Source: GCA-2720975 sp964469565 (GTDB lineage Bacteria; Planctomycetota; UBA1135; GCA-002686595). From it: 64,000 nt of DNA. A program made the position numbers and the translations under genes. Shown piece after piece: positions 42,078-54,557 of this stretch. A model generated the notes under the pieces. The model was not told where the DNA came from, searched no databases, and saw only the letters and a list, made by a program, of their open reading frames with translations. The DNA lies in contig CAYXZD010000005.1 in the NCBI GenBank assembly GCA_964469565.1, forward strand, positions 124,001-188,000, written 5' to 3'. Position 1 is the first letter of the stretch. Every line of letters starts with the position of its first letter.

Positions 42078-45000
42078 CTAGGCCTGCTCGCCCTCCGTGT
42101 CAGGGGTGGGCTCGGGCTCAGGAGATGGCTCAGGAGATGGCTCAGGAGATGGCTCAGGAGATGGCTCAGGAGACGGCTCAGGAGACGGCTCGGGAGACGG
42201 CTCGGGAGTGAAATCAGGGGCCGCATCGACCGTGGGTTCTGATGCGGGCTCCCCAAGGGGTTCTGCCTGGGGAGTGACTGACTCGAGTGGAGCCGATGTG
42301 CGCAGCACATCTTGAGCAACGGCAGTTCCTCCACCTGTTCCCAGAACGGGGGAGCCGCCATCTGTTCCGGTGGCAGGCAACGGAGCGGATAACGGATCGA
42401 CATTGCCACTGAGCAACATTTCCATCTCCGCATCCTCCATCGCCGCGCCGCCAAAAGCACTGCCCGTGCCGCCAATATCACCGAAGTCGATGTTCTTCTT
42501 CACGCGTGTCCGATAGTGATCGCGGAATCCAGTCCCCGTGGGAACCATGTGTCCCAAGATGACGTTTTCCTTCAAGCCCACAAGCGTGTCGCGCTTACCC
42601 GCGATGGCCGCCTCGGTGAGCACCTTGGTCGTCTCTTGGAAAGAGGCCGCCGAGATGAACGAATCCGATGACAGAGATGCTTTGGTAATACCCAAGAGCA
42701 ACGTCAAGCCCGTAGCAGGTTTGCGACGTTCCCTACGCATGCGCTCGTTCTCTCGCCGGAAATGATACTTGTCCACAACAGCCCCCGGCAGGAATGTCGA
42801 GTCACCGGAGTCTGTCACCTGCACCTTGCGCATCATTTGGGACAAAATCGTCTCGATGTGCTTGTCATCGATCGTCACGGACTGACTGCGGTAGACGTTT
42901 TGAACCTCGCGCAGCAGGTACTCCTGCACGGCGTCCTCACCATTGATTCGCAGGATATCCTCGGGGTAGAGAGGGCCATCCACGAGCGGCTCGCCAGCGA
43001 TCACCTCATCGCCCTTGTGGACGCGCAGGTGCTTACCCTGGGGAACAGCGTGCTCGTGTTCTGCAACGACCTCTCCGGCCGTGTCGAACGCACGCACAAT
43101 AATGGTACGCTTGCCGCGTTTGCGATCTCCCAATTCCACGATGCCGTCAATCTCACTCATGACGGCCGGCTCCTTGGGACGACGCGCCTCGAAGAGCTCC
43201 GTCACGCGTGGCAGACCCCCGGTGATGTCCTGGGTTCCCGTCGCCTCTCGGGCCGATTTTGCCAGCAGGTCGCCCTCGGCAATCTTGGCCCCATCAGCCA
43301 CCTCCAGGTAGGCCTTCTCGGGGATGGGGTGCAGGGCGAGGACGCTCCCATCCTTGCCTTCCAGCACGAGTTGGGGATGCAAGTCGCCCTTGTGCTCCAT
43401 GACCTGGGTACGGTCCGAACCACTGCGGCTATCTCTTTCAATCCGCAGGGTCTTGCCTTCCACCAGGTCCTCAAAGCGCACGATGCCGGCGAACTCAGAG
43501 ATAATGGGAGTGTGGTGAGGGTCCCAACTGCAAAGGGCCTCACCCGAACTGATTTGCTGGCCGTCCTTCACGGACATCAGCGCACCAGGGGGGATTGAGT
43601 ACAAGTCGATCTCCCGGTCCTGCTCGTCCAGCAGGGCGACGGCTCCGTTCCGGTTGAGAACGATGGTTTCCTTTTCCTTGTTCTCCACGACACGCAGGTT
43701 CTGGAATTTCACCTTGCCATCACGCTTGACGAGCCGCTCCGTGTCCTCCACAGATCGCGAGGCCGTGCCACCGATGTGGAAAGTACGCATGGTGAGCTGA
43801 GTTCCAGGTTCACCAATCGACTGGGCTCCAATGATTCCTACGGCTAGGCCCCGTTCACCGAGCTGACCGCGGGAGAGGTCCATTCCATAGCAGCGGGCAC
43901 AAACTCCGAGGGCAGCCTCGCAAGTGAGAGTACTCCGGACTCGAATCTTCTCATGCCCTAGCGCTTCGATCCGTGCGGCGATTTCCGCAGTGATCAACTC
44001 GCCTTCGCGCACAATGATCTCGTCATCCACCACATCAACGATGGGGTCCCGAGCACAACGCCCGCGAATCGCCTGGGCCAACGTAACGGCCACACGGTCA
44101 CCCGAATAAACAACCTGTTTGGTCACCGCATTCATGGTGCCGCAATCATCCATCGTGATGACCACGTTTTGAGCCACGTCGGTCAGCTTCCGCGTGAGGT
44201 AACCCGCGTCTGCTGTCTTGAGGGCGGTATCCGCAAGGCCTTTCCGCGCACCGTGGGTCGAGGAGAAGTACTCCAAAACCTTGAGACCTTCGCGGAAATT
44301 AGCCTTGATGGGCGTTTCGATGATCTCACCCGAGGGCTTGGCCATGAGGCCTCGCATTCCTCCCAGTTGACGAATCTGGTCCACGGAACCCCGCGCGCCG
44401 GAAGTCACCATGCAGTAGATGGGATTGACGTAGGCTGAATCCTCGTCGAAGTCCTTCGCAAGGATGCCCATGAGCACATCACCCACTTCCTCACGAGCCT
44501 GGGTCCACAGATCGATGATCTTGAGGTAGCGTTCCCCGGCCGTGATCACACCCTTTTCATAGGAGGCTTCGATCTTGTCGATCTTGTCCTGGGTCGATTT
44601 CAGGATCTCACCCTTCTCGGCAGGAATACAAATGTCATTCTTGGCAAAACTGAGTCCTGCGCGGGTCGAAGCTTTAAAGCCGAGATCCTTCAGGTCATCG
44701 AGGAGGGCTAGAGTCGAGGCCCTGCCTAGCAAATCATGGCAATCAGAAATCAGGGCCTGAATGGCCTTCTTCGTCAGGTCGTAGTTATAAAACGCCATCC
44801 CCTCGGGCAGGATGTCGTTGAAGATTACGCGGCCGATGGTCGTCGTAAGGAACTCGGTCCGTGGGGACAGGGATTCCTCACCCTTTTCAGCAGGCACTCC
44901 GCAGACTTTACCCGAGGCATCAACGGAGACGGGATCGGAGCCGATTCCGTACTTGACCTGCTGGCCCTCCGTGAGTCGAACCCGAACGGGGGTGTGGGTC

Positions 45001-46613
45001 CCCATGTGTCCGTGACCATAGGCCAAGAACAATTCGCTCAGTGACGAATACAAGACAACCTTTTCAGGGTTTCTGTGAGGCGTCTTGGTCAGGTAATAGA
45101 TTCCCAACACCATGTCCTGTGAGGGGGAAATGATGGGTGATCCATTTGCGGGGGAGAAAATGTTGTTACTCGCCAGCATCAAGGTCGAAGCCTCAATCTG
45201 TGCCTCGTAGGAGAGGGGCAGGTGCACAGCCATTTGGTCGCCATCGAAATCGGCGTTGAACCCCCCACAAACAAGAGGGTGCAAGCGGATAGCGTTGCCT
45301 TCAATGAGCACAGGCTCGAAGGCTTGGATTCCCATGCGGTGCAGGGTGGGCGCCCGGTTCAGCATCACGGGATGTCCACAGATCACCTCTTCCAAGATGT
45401 CCCAAACGTCCTCATCACGGCGCTCGAGCATGCGCTTGGCGGACTTGATCGTGTCCGCCAGTGCCAGCTCTTTGAGGCGACGGATAATGAAGGGCTGAAA
45501 CAGTTCGAGGGCGACTTTTTTGGGCAGGCCACACTGCTGCAGGCTCAGCTCTGGGCCGACAACGATGACCGAACGGGCTGAGTAGTCCACACGCTTCCCG
45601 AGCAGGTTCTCGCGGAAGCGACCTTGCTTGCCCTTGATCATATCCGTCAAGGATTTGAGGGGGCGGCTCGATGAACCCAACACCGGACGGCGGCAGCGCC
45701 CATTGTCAAACAAGGCATCCACAGCCTGCTGCAACATCCGCTTCTCATTGCGGATGATGACCTCGGGTGCATTGAGGTCGAGCAGTTTCTTGAGGCGGTT
45801 GTTCCGGTTGATCAACCGACGATAGAGGTCGTTCAAGTCGCTGGTGGCAAAGTTGCCGGAGTCCAGCAGCACCAAGGGACGCAGGTCGGGTGGAATGACC
45901 GGGACAACCTCAAGCACCATCCAATCCGGGTTATTGCCTGAGTCACGCAGCATTTCCACCGTCCGCAGACGCTTGATAATGTCTTTTTGGCGCTGCTTGG
46001 ATCGAGTCGCAACGAGCTCCTCGCGAAGTTCGTCGGAGATTCCCTGCAAATCGACATTGCGCAAGATCTTGCGCACGGCCTCAGCGCCCATATCAGCGTC
46101 AAACTCTGCGCCGTACTTAGCGCGCGATGAACGGTACTCGTCCTCGGTCAGAAGCTGGTAGGGCTCGAGCGGCGTATCACCGGGATCGACAACCATGTAC
46201 TCCTGGAAATAGATCAGGCGCTCAAGATCGCTGACCTTGACTCCCAACAGATTGCCGAGGCGTGAGGGCATGGCCTTGAAGAACCAAATGTGCGCCACGG
46301 GGGCGGCTAGGTTGATGTGCCCCATGCGCTTGCGGCGCACACGCGAGTGAGTGACCATGACACCGCACTTGTCGCACACGATGCCCTTGTGCTTGATGCC
46401 CTTGTACTTGCCGCAGGTGCACTCCCAATCCTTCTCTGGGCCGAAAATGCGCTCACAGAAAAGACCATCACGCTCAGGGCGATAGGTACGGTAGTTGATG
46501 GTCTCGGGCTTCTTCACCTCGCCGTATGACCATGAACGGATGTCTTCGGGAGAGGCCAGCGCGATCGTCACGCTGCCGTAGTCGTTGATCTGGTTGTAGT
46601 TGGATTCAGCCAT
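42078..46613 (-). CDS. rpoC: RNA polymerase subunit beta' with repetitive C-terminal tail
   Basis: Catalytic large subunit (1511 aa). The N-terminal zinc site is CTCGKYKGIKHKGIVCDKCG. The active site is NADFDGDQMAVH. The second zinc site is around CEAALGVCARCYG. The trigger-loop region includes GARKGLADTALKTADAGYLTR-type sequence, and the C-terminus has GHMVPTGTGF. The last 100 residues or so are extra: a Gly/Ala/Val-rich stretch, then an acidic DFTPEP and about eight PEPS repeats (near 1468-1500). The ATG is 19 bp after rpoB. No other gene lies between it and rpsL. Confidence 0.98.
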   Translation of the reverse strand: MAESNYNQINDYGSVTIALASPEDIRSWSYGEVKKPETINYRTYRPERDGLFCERIFGPEKDWECTCGKYKGIKHKGIVCDKCGVMVTHSRVRRKRMGHINLAAPVAHIWFFKAMPSRLGNLLGVKVSDLERLIYFQEYMVVDPGDTPLEPYQLLTEDEYRSSRAKYGAEFDADMGAEAVRKILRNVDLQGISDELREELVATRSKQRQKDIIKRLRTVEMLRDSGNNPDWMVLEVVPVIPPDLRPLVLLDSGNFATSDLNDLYRRLINRNNRLKKLLDLNAPEVIIRNEKRMLQQAVDALFDNGRCRRPVLGSSSRPLKSLTDMIKGKQGRFRENLLGKRVDYSARSVIVVGPELSLQQCGLPKKVALELFQPFIIRRLKELALADTIKSAKRMLERRDEDVWDILEEVICGHPVMLNRAPTLHRMGIQAFEPVLIEGNAIRLHPLVCGGFNADFDGDQMAVHLPLSYEAQIEASTLMLASNNIFSPANGSPIISPSQDMVLGIYYLTKTPHRNPEKVVLYSSLSELFLAYGHGHMGTHTPVRVRLTEGQQVKYGIGSDPVSVDASGKVCGVPAEKGEESLSPRTEFLTTTIGRVIFNDILPEGMAFYNYDLTKKAIQALISDCHDLLGRASTLALLDDLKDLGFKASTRAGLSFAKNDICIPAEKGEILKSTQDKIDKIEASYEKGVITAGERYLKIIDLWTQAREEVGDVLMGILAKDFDEDSAYVNPIYCMVTSGARGSVDQIRQLGGMRGLMAKPSGEIIETPIKANFREGLKVLEYFSSTHGARKGLADTALKTADAGYLTRKLTDVAQNVVITMDDCGTMNAVTKQVVYSGDRVAVTLAQAIRGRCARDPIVDVVDDEIIVREGELITAEIAARIEALGHEKIRVRSTLTCEAALGVCARCYGMDLSRGQLGERGLAVGIIGAQSIGEPGTQLTMRTFHIGGTASRSVEDTERLVKRDGKVKFQNLRVVENKEKETIVLNRNGAVALLDEQDREIDLYSIPPGALMSVKDGQQISSGEALCSWDPHHTPIISEFAGIVRFEDLVEGKTLRIERDSRSGSDRTQVMEHKGDLHPQLVLEGKDGSVLALHPIPEKAYLEVADGAKIAEGDLLAKSAREATGTQDITGGLPRVTELFEARRPKEPAVMSEIDGIVELGDRKRGKRTIIVRAFDTAGEVVAEHEHAVPQGKHLRVHKGDEVIAGEPLVDGPLYPEDILRINGEDAVQEYLLREVQNVYRSQSVTIDDKHIETILSQMMRKVQVTDSGDSTFLPGAVVDKYHFRRENERMRRERRKPATGLTLLLGITKASLSSDSFISAASFQETTKVLTEAAIAGKRDTLVGLKENVILGHMVPTGTGFRDHYRTRVKKNIDFGDIGGTGSAFGGAAMEDAEMEMLLSGNVDPLSAPLPATGTDGGSPVLGTGGGTAVAQDVLRTSAPLESVTPQAEPLGEPASEPTVDAAPDFTPEPSPEPSPEPSPEPSPEPSPEPSPEPSPEPEPTPDTEGEQA
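42115..42210 (-). repeat. Eight 12-bp tandem repeats at the 3' end of rpoC
   Basis: Eight copies of GGCTC(A/G)GGAGA(T/C) (plus-strand reading). The first four are identical and the later ones differ at one or two positions. They encode the SPEP/PEPS tail of beta'. The unit keeps the frame, so tail length may vary between strains. Confidence 0.92.
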
Positions 46614-46632
46614 GGTTCTATACGCCTGCCGA

Positions 46633-50379
<3,747 letters not shown>

Positions 50380-50388
50380 ACTAGGCAC

Positions 50389-50824
50389 AGTCTCCCTGAA
50401 GTCGCCCTAGGAAGCTCACGGCCGTCGAGTCACTCTCCGCGCTCGTCGATCGCTGCCCCAAGGCGTGCGGTTGTCCGCAATTGCGTTGTCCGTCCTGAGT
50501 CGTTGTTTCTTCGCTTGCCAGCCCCAATGACCATGGATCATTGGCCCGCAGTCCCGGATTCTGAGGAATCATCCACGAATCCAACACCGGACTGGTTTTT
50601 CGAAGAGTCCTTCCGTCGCGGCCCTCTCTCCCTGCCCTAGGATTCTTGGGAGTCGTTTCCCAACAAGCTAAGACAAGAGTCGAGGTTGAGCCGGAAGGAG
50701 ATAATCCTCCCCCAGGATGGTATTCCCGGGAGAGGCTAGGCACACACACCCACCAAGGCGCCGCCGAAGCGGCACCAAGACGGGCGCGGGTTACCGGTAG
50801 ATTGCCCAAGCGAAGGAGGATCGC
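50389..50824. other. rplL-rpoB intergenic region
   Basis: About 436 bp without a credible gene. The rplL-proximal end carries the UUCG hairpin (50757-50776). I found no -35/-10 pair of normal quality on the minus strand. The length and position agree with the attenuation/processing region known between rplL and rpoB in E. coli. Confidence 0.5.
50757..50776 (-). terminator. UUCG-capped hairpin after rplL, probable attenuator
   Basis: Minus strand GGTGCCGC-TTCG-GCGGCGCC: an 8-bp stem with one G-U pair and an extra-stable C(UUCG)G loop, about 50 nt past the rplL stop, followed by TTGGTGGG. A weak terminator or RNase III-like processing site here would give more L7/L12 than RNA polymerase. Confidence 0.5.
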
Positions 50825-51226
50825 TCAGTCAATCTTGACGGTACCACCAGCACCTTCGAGCTGACCCTTCATGGTCTCAGCTTCTTCCTTGGACACGCCT
50901 TCCTTGATGGGGCCGGGCGCACCATCAACAAGGGCCTTGGCTTCTTTGAGACCCAAGCCGGTAATGGCTCGCACCTCTTTGATCACCTGGATTTTCTTGT
51001 CGCCGGCCGCCTCAAGGATGACGTCGAAGGAGGTCTTTTCCTCTTCAGCATCACCGCCTGCGGCGGGGCCAGCTACAGCAACGGCAGCGGGAGCAGCGGC
51101 GCTCACGCCCCACTTGTCCTCAAGGGCTTTCACCAGGGTGGAAGCCTGCAGCAAGGTGAGGCCGTCCAGGGTGTCGGCGATGGCCTGTAGCTCCTTGGGA
51201 AGCTCGATGGTCGTCTCTTCGGACAT
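50825..51226 (-). CDS. rplL: 50S ribosomal protein L7/L12
   Basis: Stalk protein that recruits translational GTPases, present in several copies per ribosome (133 aa). It has an N-terminal dimer helix (LDGLTLLQASTLVKALEDKWGV), an Ala-rich hinge, and a C-terminal domain with FDVILEAAGDKKIQVIKEVR and TGLGLKEAKALVDGAP. It lies 85 bp after rplJ, with a hairpin downstream that fits differential expression from rpoB. Confidence 0.98.
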   Translation of the reverse strand: MSEETTIELPKELQAIADTLDGLTLLQASTLVKALEDKWGVSAAAPAAVAVAGPAAGGDAEEEKTSFDVILEAAGDKKIQVIKEVRAITGLGLKEAKALVDGAPGPIKEGVSKEEAETMKGQLEGAGGTVKID

Positions 51227-51311
51227 TTCTATGGTCTCCTAGTGGAGTATCTAAGGGGTAGTGGAGTCACCCGGGCACAGCCGGGATGTTCAGAAATCAA
51301 ACGGGGGGTGC

Positions 51312-51857
51312 CTACTCGTCGGAGTCCGACGGGGTAGCAGGCAAGGAATCAGCACGGGCCTGCAACACACGGGCGGTGGCGCTAGGCAAGGCTTGAATGA
51401 CGGCGGCCAATCCACGGGCAGGTCCACTCAGGACCCCCAGCAGCATGGCGTTGAGGGTATCGCGATCGGGTACATCCGCCATGGACTCAGCTGCGCCTGC
51501 GTCGAGGATCTCCCCATCGAGCAGACCTGCCTTGAAGGTGACCTTCTTGGCCTTCTTCACGTCCTTGGAGGCAAACACTTTGGCAGCGCCAATCGCCGCC
51601 TCCGCGTCACCCCAGGCGATGGCAATATTGCCCTTGTGGGCATCATCGCAAAGCTCGATGCCCTTCTCAGCAAGGGCAATCCGGGCGAGACGGTTGCGCA
51701 CGAGCTGCATGGAGGCACCGGCCTCGGCCACTTGGTTGCGGATGGACTCGGTCTCCACCACGTCGAGGCCCCCGAAGGAGACCACGACCATGCCTTCAGC
51801 ATCGGTCATGCCTTCCGACATGCCGCGAACGATCATTTGATTGACGAGATTAGGCAT
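51312..51857 (-). CDS. rplJ: 50S ribosomal protein L10
   Basis: Base of the L7/L12 stalk and usual autorepressor of rplJL (181 aa). It has MPNLVNQMIVRGMSEGM, VETESIRNQVAEAGASMQLVRN and the C-terminal helix (PARGLAAVIQALPSATARVLQARAD) that holds L12 dimers. The frame is open to 51926, but Met 51857 fits the family and is 4 bp after rplA. Confidence 0.96.
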   Translation of the reverse strand: MPNLVNQMIVRGMSEGMTDAEGMVVVSFGGLDVVETESIRNQVAEAGASMQLVRNRLARIALAEKGIELCDDAHKGNIAIAWGDAEAAIGAAKVFASKDVKKAKKVTFKAGLLDGEILDAGAAESMADVPDRDTLNAMLLGVLSGPARGLAAVIQALPSATARVLQARADSLPATPSDSDE

Positions 51858-51861
51858 GACG

Positions 51862-52557
51862 CTAGGCCTCGAATTGGACGCGGGCACCTGGGCCCATGGA
51901 GGTGGAGATGGTGACGCGACGCACATAGACGCCCTTCACGGCTGCCGGACGCATGCCCAGCAGATGGTCCATGAAGGCTCCGAAGTTCGCTGCAAGATCA
52001 TCGGTACTGAAGGAGCGCTTGCCGATGGGCGCGTGGATGTTGGCACCGGCATCTGTGCGGAACTCGACCTTGCCGGCCTTGAACTCCTGCACCGCACCAG
52101 CCACGTCAGGGGTCACGGTACCGCTCTTGGGGGAGGGCATCTTGCCCTGGGGTCCTAGGACTTTACCCAGCTTGCCCACATGCTTCATCATGTCAGGGCT
52201 AGCGATGACAATGTCAAAGTCCATCCAGCCGCCGGCGATGCGCTCGGCAAGGTCCGCTGAGCCTACGACGTCTGCGCCCGCGGCTTCCGCAGCCTCAGCG
52301 CCCGCGCCCTCGGCGAAGACAGCGACAACAACGTCCTTGCCCAAACCCTTGGGTAGAGAGACCGCGCCGCGGACCTGTTGGTCCGATTTGCGTGGGTCGA
52401 CACCCAACCGCACGGCAACCTCCACGGACTCGTCAAACTTGGGAGCCGGCAGGCTCTTGATCAGGTCCAGGGCCTCGGAAAGGGCATAAGACTGATTGTG
52501 ATCCACCCCAGCGAGGGCGGCGCGCATGCGCTTACTTCGTTTTTTGATACCAGCCAC
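51862..52557 (-). CDS. rplA: 50S ribosomal protein L1
   Basis: L1-stalk protein moving E-site tRNA, and translational repressor of rplKA in many bacteria (231 aa). It has DESVEVAVRLGVDPRKSDQQVRGAV-type sequence, LGPQGKMPSPKSGTVTPDV and VRRVTISTSMGPGARV. It lies 2 bp after rplK. Confidence 0.98.
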   Translation of the reverse strand: MAGIKKRSKRMRAALAGVDHNQSYALSEALDLIKSLPAPKFDESVEVAVRLGVDPRKSDQQVRGAVSLPKGLGKDVVVAVFAEGAGAEAAEAAGADVVGSADLAERIAGGWMDFDIVIASPDMMKHVGKLGKVLGPQGKMPSPKSGTVTPDVAGAVQEFKAGKVEFRTDAGANIHAPIGKRSFSTDDLAANFGAFMDHLLGMRPAAVKGVYVRRVTISTSMGPGARVQFEA

Positions 52558-52559
52558 GA

Positions 52560-52985
52560 TTAGCCCTCCACCTCGATCCCTGAGGACCGGGCTGTTCCTT
52601 CAATAATGCGGCAAGCGTGCTCCAGATCGCGGGCGTTGAGATCCTTCATCTTGATCTCAGCAATCTCCTCAACCTGACTGCGGGATACTTTTCCCACGAT
52701 TTGGGTGCCGACTTCGCCGGCCCCCTTCTCCACGCCAGCGGCCTTCTTCAGCAGGACAGCGGCCGGGGGCGACTTCATGATGAAGTCAAACGTCCGGTCC
52801 TTGTACACGGAGATTTCGACGGGAATGATCATCCCCATCTGGTCGCGCGTCTTGTCGTTGAACTGCTTTACGAAGTCCGAGATGTTCAATCCATGAGCAC
52901 CGAGAGCGGGGCCCACCGGGGGTGCCGGTGTTGCCTGCCCAGCGGGGCACTGAAGTTTGATTTTTGCTGTGAGTTCTTTGGCCAT
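52560..52985 (-). CDS. rplK: 50S ribosomal protein L11
   Basis: GTPase-centre protein, target region of thiostrepton and needed for RelA sensing (141 aa). It has KIKLQCPAGQATPAPPVGPALG, FVKQFNDKTRDQMGMIIPVE and FIMKSPPAAVLLKKAAGV. It lies 92 bp after nusG. Confidence 0.98.
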   Translation of the reverse strand: MAKELTAKIKLQCPAGQATPAPPVGPALGAHGLNISDFVKQFNDKTRDQMGMIIPVEISVYKDRTFDFIMKSPPAAVLLKKAAGVEKGAGEVGTQIVGKVSRSQVEEIAEIKMKDLNARDLEHACRIIEGTARSSGIEVEG

Positions 52986-53077
52986 GTCTACTAGTCAATC
53001 ACGTCGTCAGTCGAGTGATGCGTTCTCTGAGGTGATGCGTTCGCTTGAGCTGTGAGTTCTCTAGGTCAGGGTCTGTA

Positions 53078-53629
53078 TCAGACCGTTTCGACTTCCCAGT
53101 ACTGGAGATCCACGGGTGTCGGCCGACCAAAAATGGTGACCACGACCCGCACCGTCCCCTTATCCGTATTAATGTCATCCACGACACCGTCAAAGCCATC
53201 GAATGGCCCGGTGTTGATTTTGACTCGATCGCCCTTCTCCAGTCCAATTGAGACCTGGGGGCGTGACTCGGATTCCGTCATGCGTGAAAGAATCGCAGCG
53301 ACCTCCTCCTCGGAGATTGCTGTGGGTTCCCCGCGGGTCCCCAGGAAATCACGCAGTCCGTCCACGCTCCTTAGGGTTGTGCGGGCCTTGATCATGCGGC
53401 TCTCATCAGCGTCCTCGAAGTCCGCCTGAATCATGAGATAACCAGGGTAGAGTTTGCGCTCGACGGTCCGTTTCTTGTTGCCCTTCATGTCCGTCACAAG
53501 TTCAAACGGAACCATGACTTGGGGCATGACGTCGGTGACACCTGCAAGCCCCAAACGGGTCATCGCATTTTCGCGGATACGCTTCTCGCGGCCTGACTGG
53601 CAGCGAACAAAATACCACTTGTAGGCCAT
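53078..53629 (-). CDS. nusG: Transcription termination/antitermination protein NusG
   Basis: Elongation factor linking RNA polymerase with Rho or S10 (183 aa). The N-terminal NGN domain starts MAYKWYFVRCQSGREKRIRE and has LYPGYLMIQADF. The C-terminal KOW domain has EKGDRVKINTGPFDGFDGVVDD. There is no domain II insertion. It begins 3 bp after secE and is coupled with it. Confidence 0.97.
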   Translation of the reverse strand: MAYKWYFVRCQSGREKRIRENAMTRLGLAGVTDVMPQVMVPFELVTDMKGNKKRTVERKLYPGYLMIQADFEDADESRMIKARTTLRSVDGLRDFLGTRGEPTAISEEEVAAILSRMTESESRPQVSIGLEKGDRVKINTGPFDGFDGVVDDINTDKGTVRVVVTIFGRPTPVDLQYWEVETV

Positions 53630-53632
53630 TGG

Positions 53633-54067
53633 CTAGGCACCTCCCGTCAAGATGATCCGGGCTACCCGCCCGAGGAGAAAGTCAACGCCGGCCAAGAAGC
53701 CCATCAAGACAAGCACGGTCATCATGACCGCCCAAGAACCATTGATGGCCTCGTCCAGGCTCGGCCAACTCACTTTGCGCAACTCTGATTCAGTCTCGAT
53801 CAACAGATCAGCGTTCTTAGGCTTTTGTTCCCAGCGGTAGAGCAGCCACAACGCGAGTCCAAGGACTGCGCCAGTGATCAGCAACGCCGGACTGAGGTCC
53901 AGACCCAAGACGGGTACGCGCACTCCTCCAATCGGCTGCCCTAAGCTCTCCGGCGCCAGTGCCATCAACTCAGTGCGCAGGCTCACGCATCCATAGAAGA
54001 TGAGAATGGCAAGGGACCAGAACGCAGTCATGCGCGCCATGCGGCCTTGATCTTTGCGGTATGCCAT
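53633..54067 (-). CDS. secE: Preprotein translocase subunit SecE (three-helix form)
   Basis: Essential Sec subunit that clamps SecY (144 aa; many bacteria have about 60-70). Two extra membrane helices (AFWSLAILIFYGCVSL and ALLITGAVLGLALWLLYRW) precede the conserved amphipathic segment TESELRKVSWPSLDEA and the core helix AVMMTVLVLMGFLAGVDFLL. This resembles the three-helix SecE of E. coli. The frame is open to 54169; MAYRKDQGRM at 54067 is used. It lies between rpmG (151 bp) and nusG (3 bp). Confidence 0.93.
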   Translation of the reverse strand: MAYRKDQGRMARMTAFWSLAILIFYGCVSLRTELMALAPESLGQPIGGVRVPVLGLDLSPALLITGAVLGLALWLLYRWEQKPKNADLLIETESELRKVSWPSLDEAINGSWAVMMTVLVLMGFLAGVDFLLGRVARIILTGGA

Positions 54068-54218
54068 CAGTCGTTGGGGTAGGAGGAGGAGGGTGAGTAA
54101 GGGGAGTCGGACAAGTGCTGCGGGCGCTGGTGTGTCACTGCTTGCTGATTGAGAGGCCCCAGGGAACAAGGCAGGCTCATCGGCCCGATTTGCACCTGAT
54201 TCTGGGAACCGGCTTCAG

Positions 54219-54377
54219 CTAGAGCTTCTTTTCGCGGTGCGATGTGTGGGCACGGCAGTAGTTGCAGTACTTCTTCTTCTCAAGCTTGTAGGCAGCCTTC
54301 AGGCGCTTGTGCGTCGTGTAGTTGCGGTGTCGGCACACCGTGCACTCCAAAAAGACGTAGCGTTCTTTGACCTTCAT
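54219..54377 (-). CDS. rpmG: 50S ribosomal protein L33, zinc-binding type
   Basis: Small E-site-region protein (52 aa) with zinc ligands CTVC and CNYC (C+ form). It has NYTTHKRLKAAYKLEKKKYC and a Lys-rich end. The frame is open to 54422, but MKVKERYVFLEC at 54377 is the family start. It lies between tuf and secE, where many bacteria have rpmG, alone or with tRNA-Trp; no tRNA-Trp is present here. Confidence 0.96.
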   Translation of the reverse strand: MKVKERYVFLECTVCRHRNYTTHKRLKAAYKLEKKKYCNYCRAHTSHREKKL

Positions 54378-54481
54378 GGCGTTGGGATGGGTTGGGAGTA
54401 TGAACGGGTGGGTGCGGGGCACCTAGCCGGTCCAAGGAATCCCTGGGGGGAGTTGAAGAGGAAGATGAGGGGACTGGGGAA

Positions 54482-54500
54482 GGGAGCAGGAGGTGCTCCC
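54482..54500 (-). terminator. Hairpin between tuf and rpmG
   Basis: A perfect 7-bp stem (GGGAGCA / TGCTCCC) with a 5-nt loop lies about 60 nt past the tuf stop, followed by TTCCCC on the minus strand. It is a possible partial terminator that would set tuf output above that of the downstream genes. Confidence 0.4.
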
Positions 54501-54557
54501 TCCCCCATGGATTCAAACTGCGGAGCCCCCACCCAGGCAGGGGCCCCACGGATGGAA

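Noticed and set aside
42115..42210. Tandem repeats in rpoC (and at 4766-4813 in rne) as a CRISPR array
   Set aside because: The repeats are contiguous 12-mers without spacers, in frame inside coding sequence.
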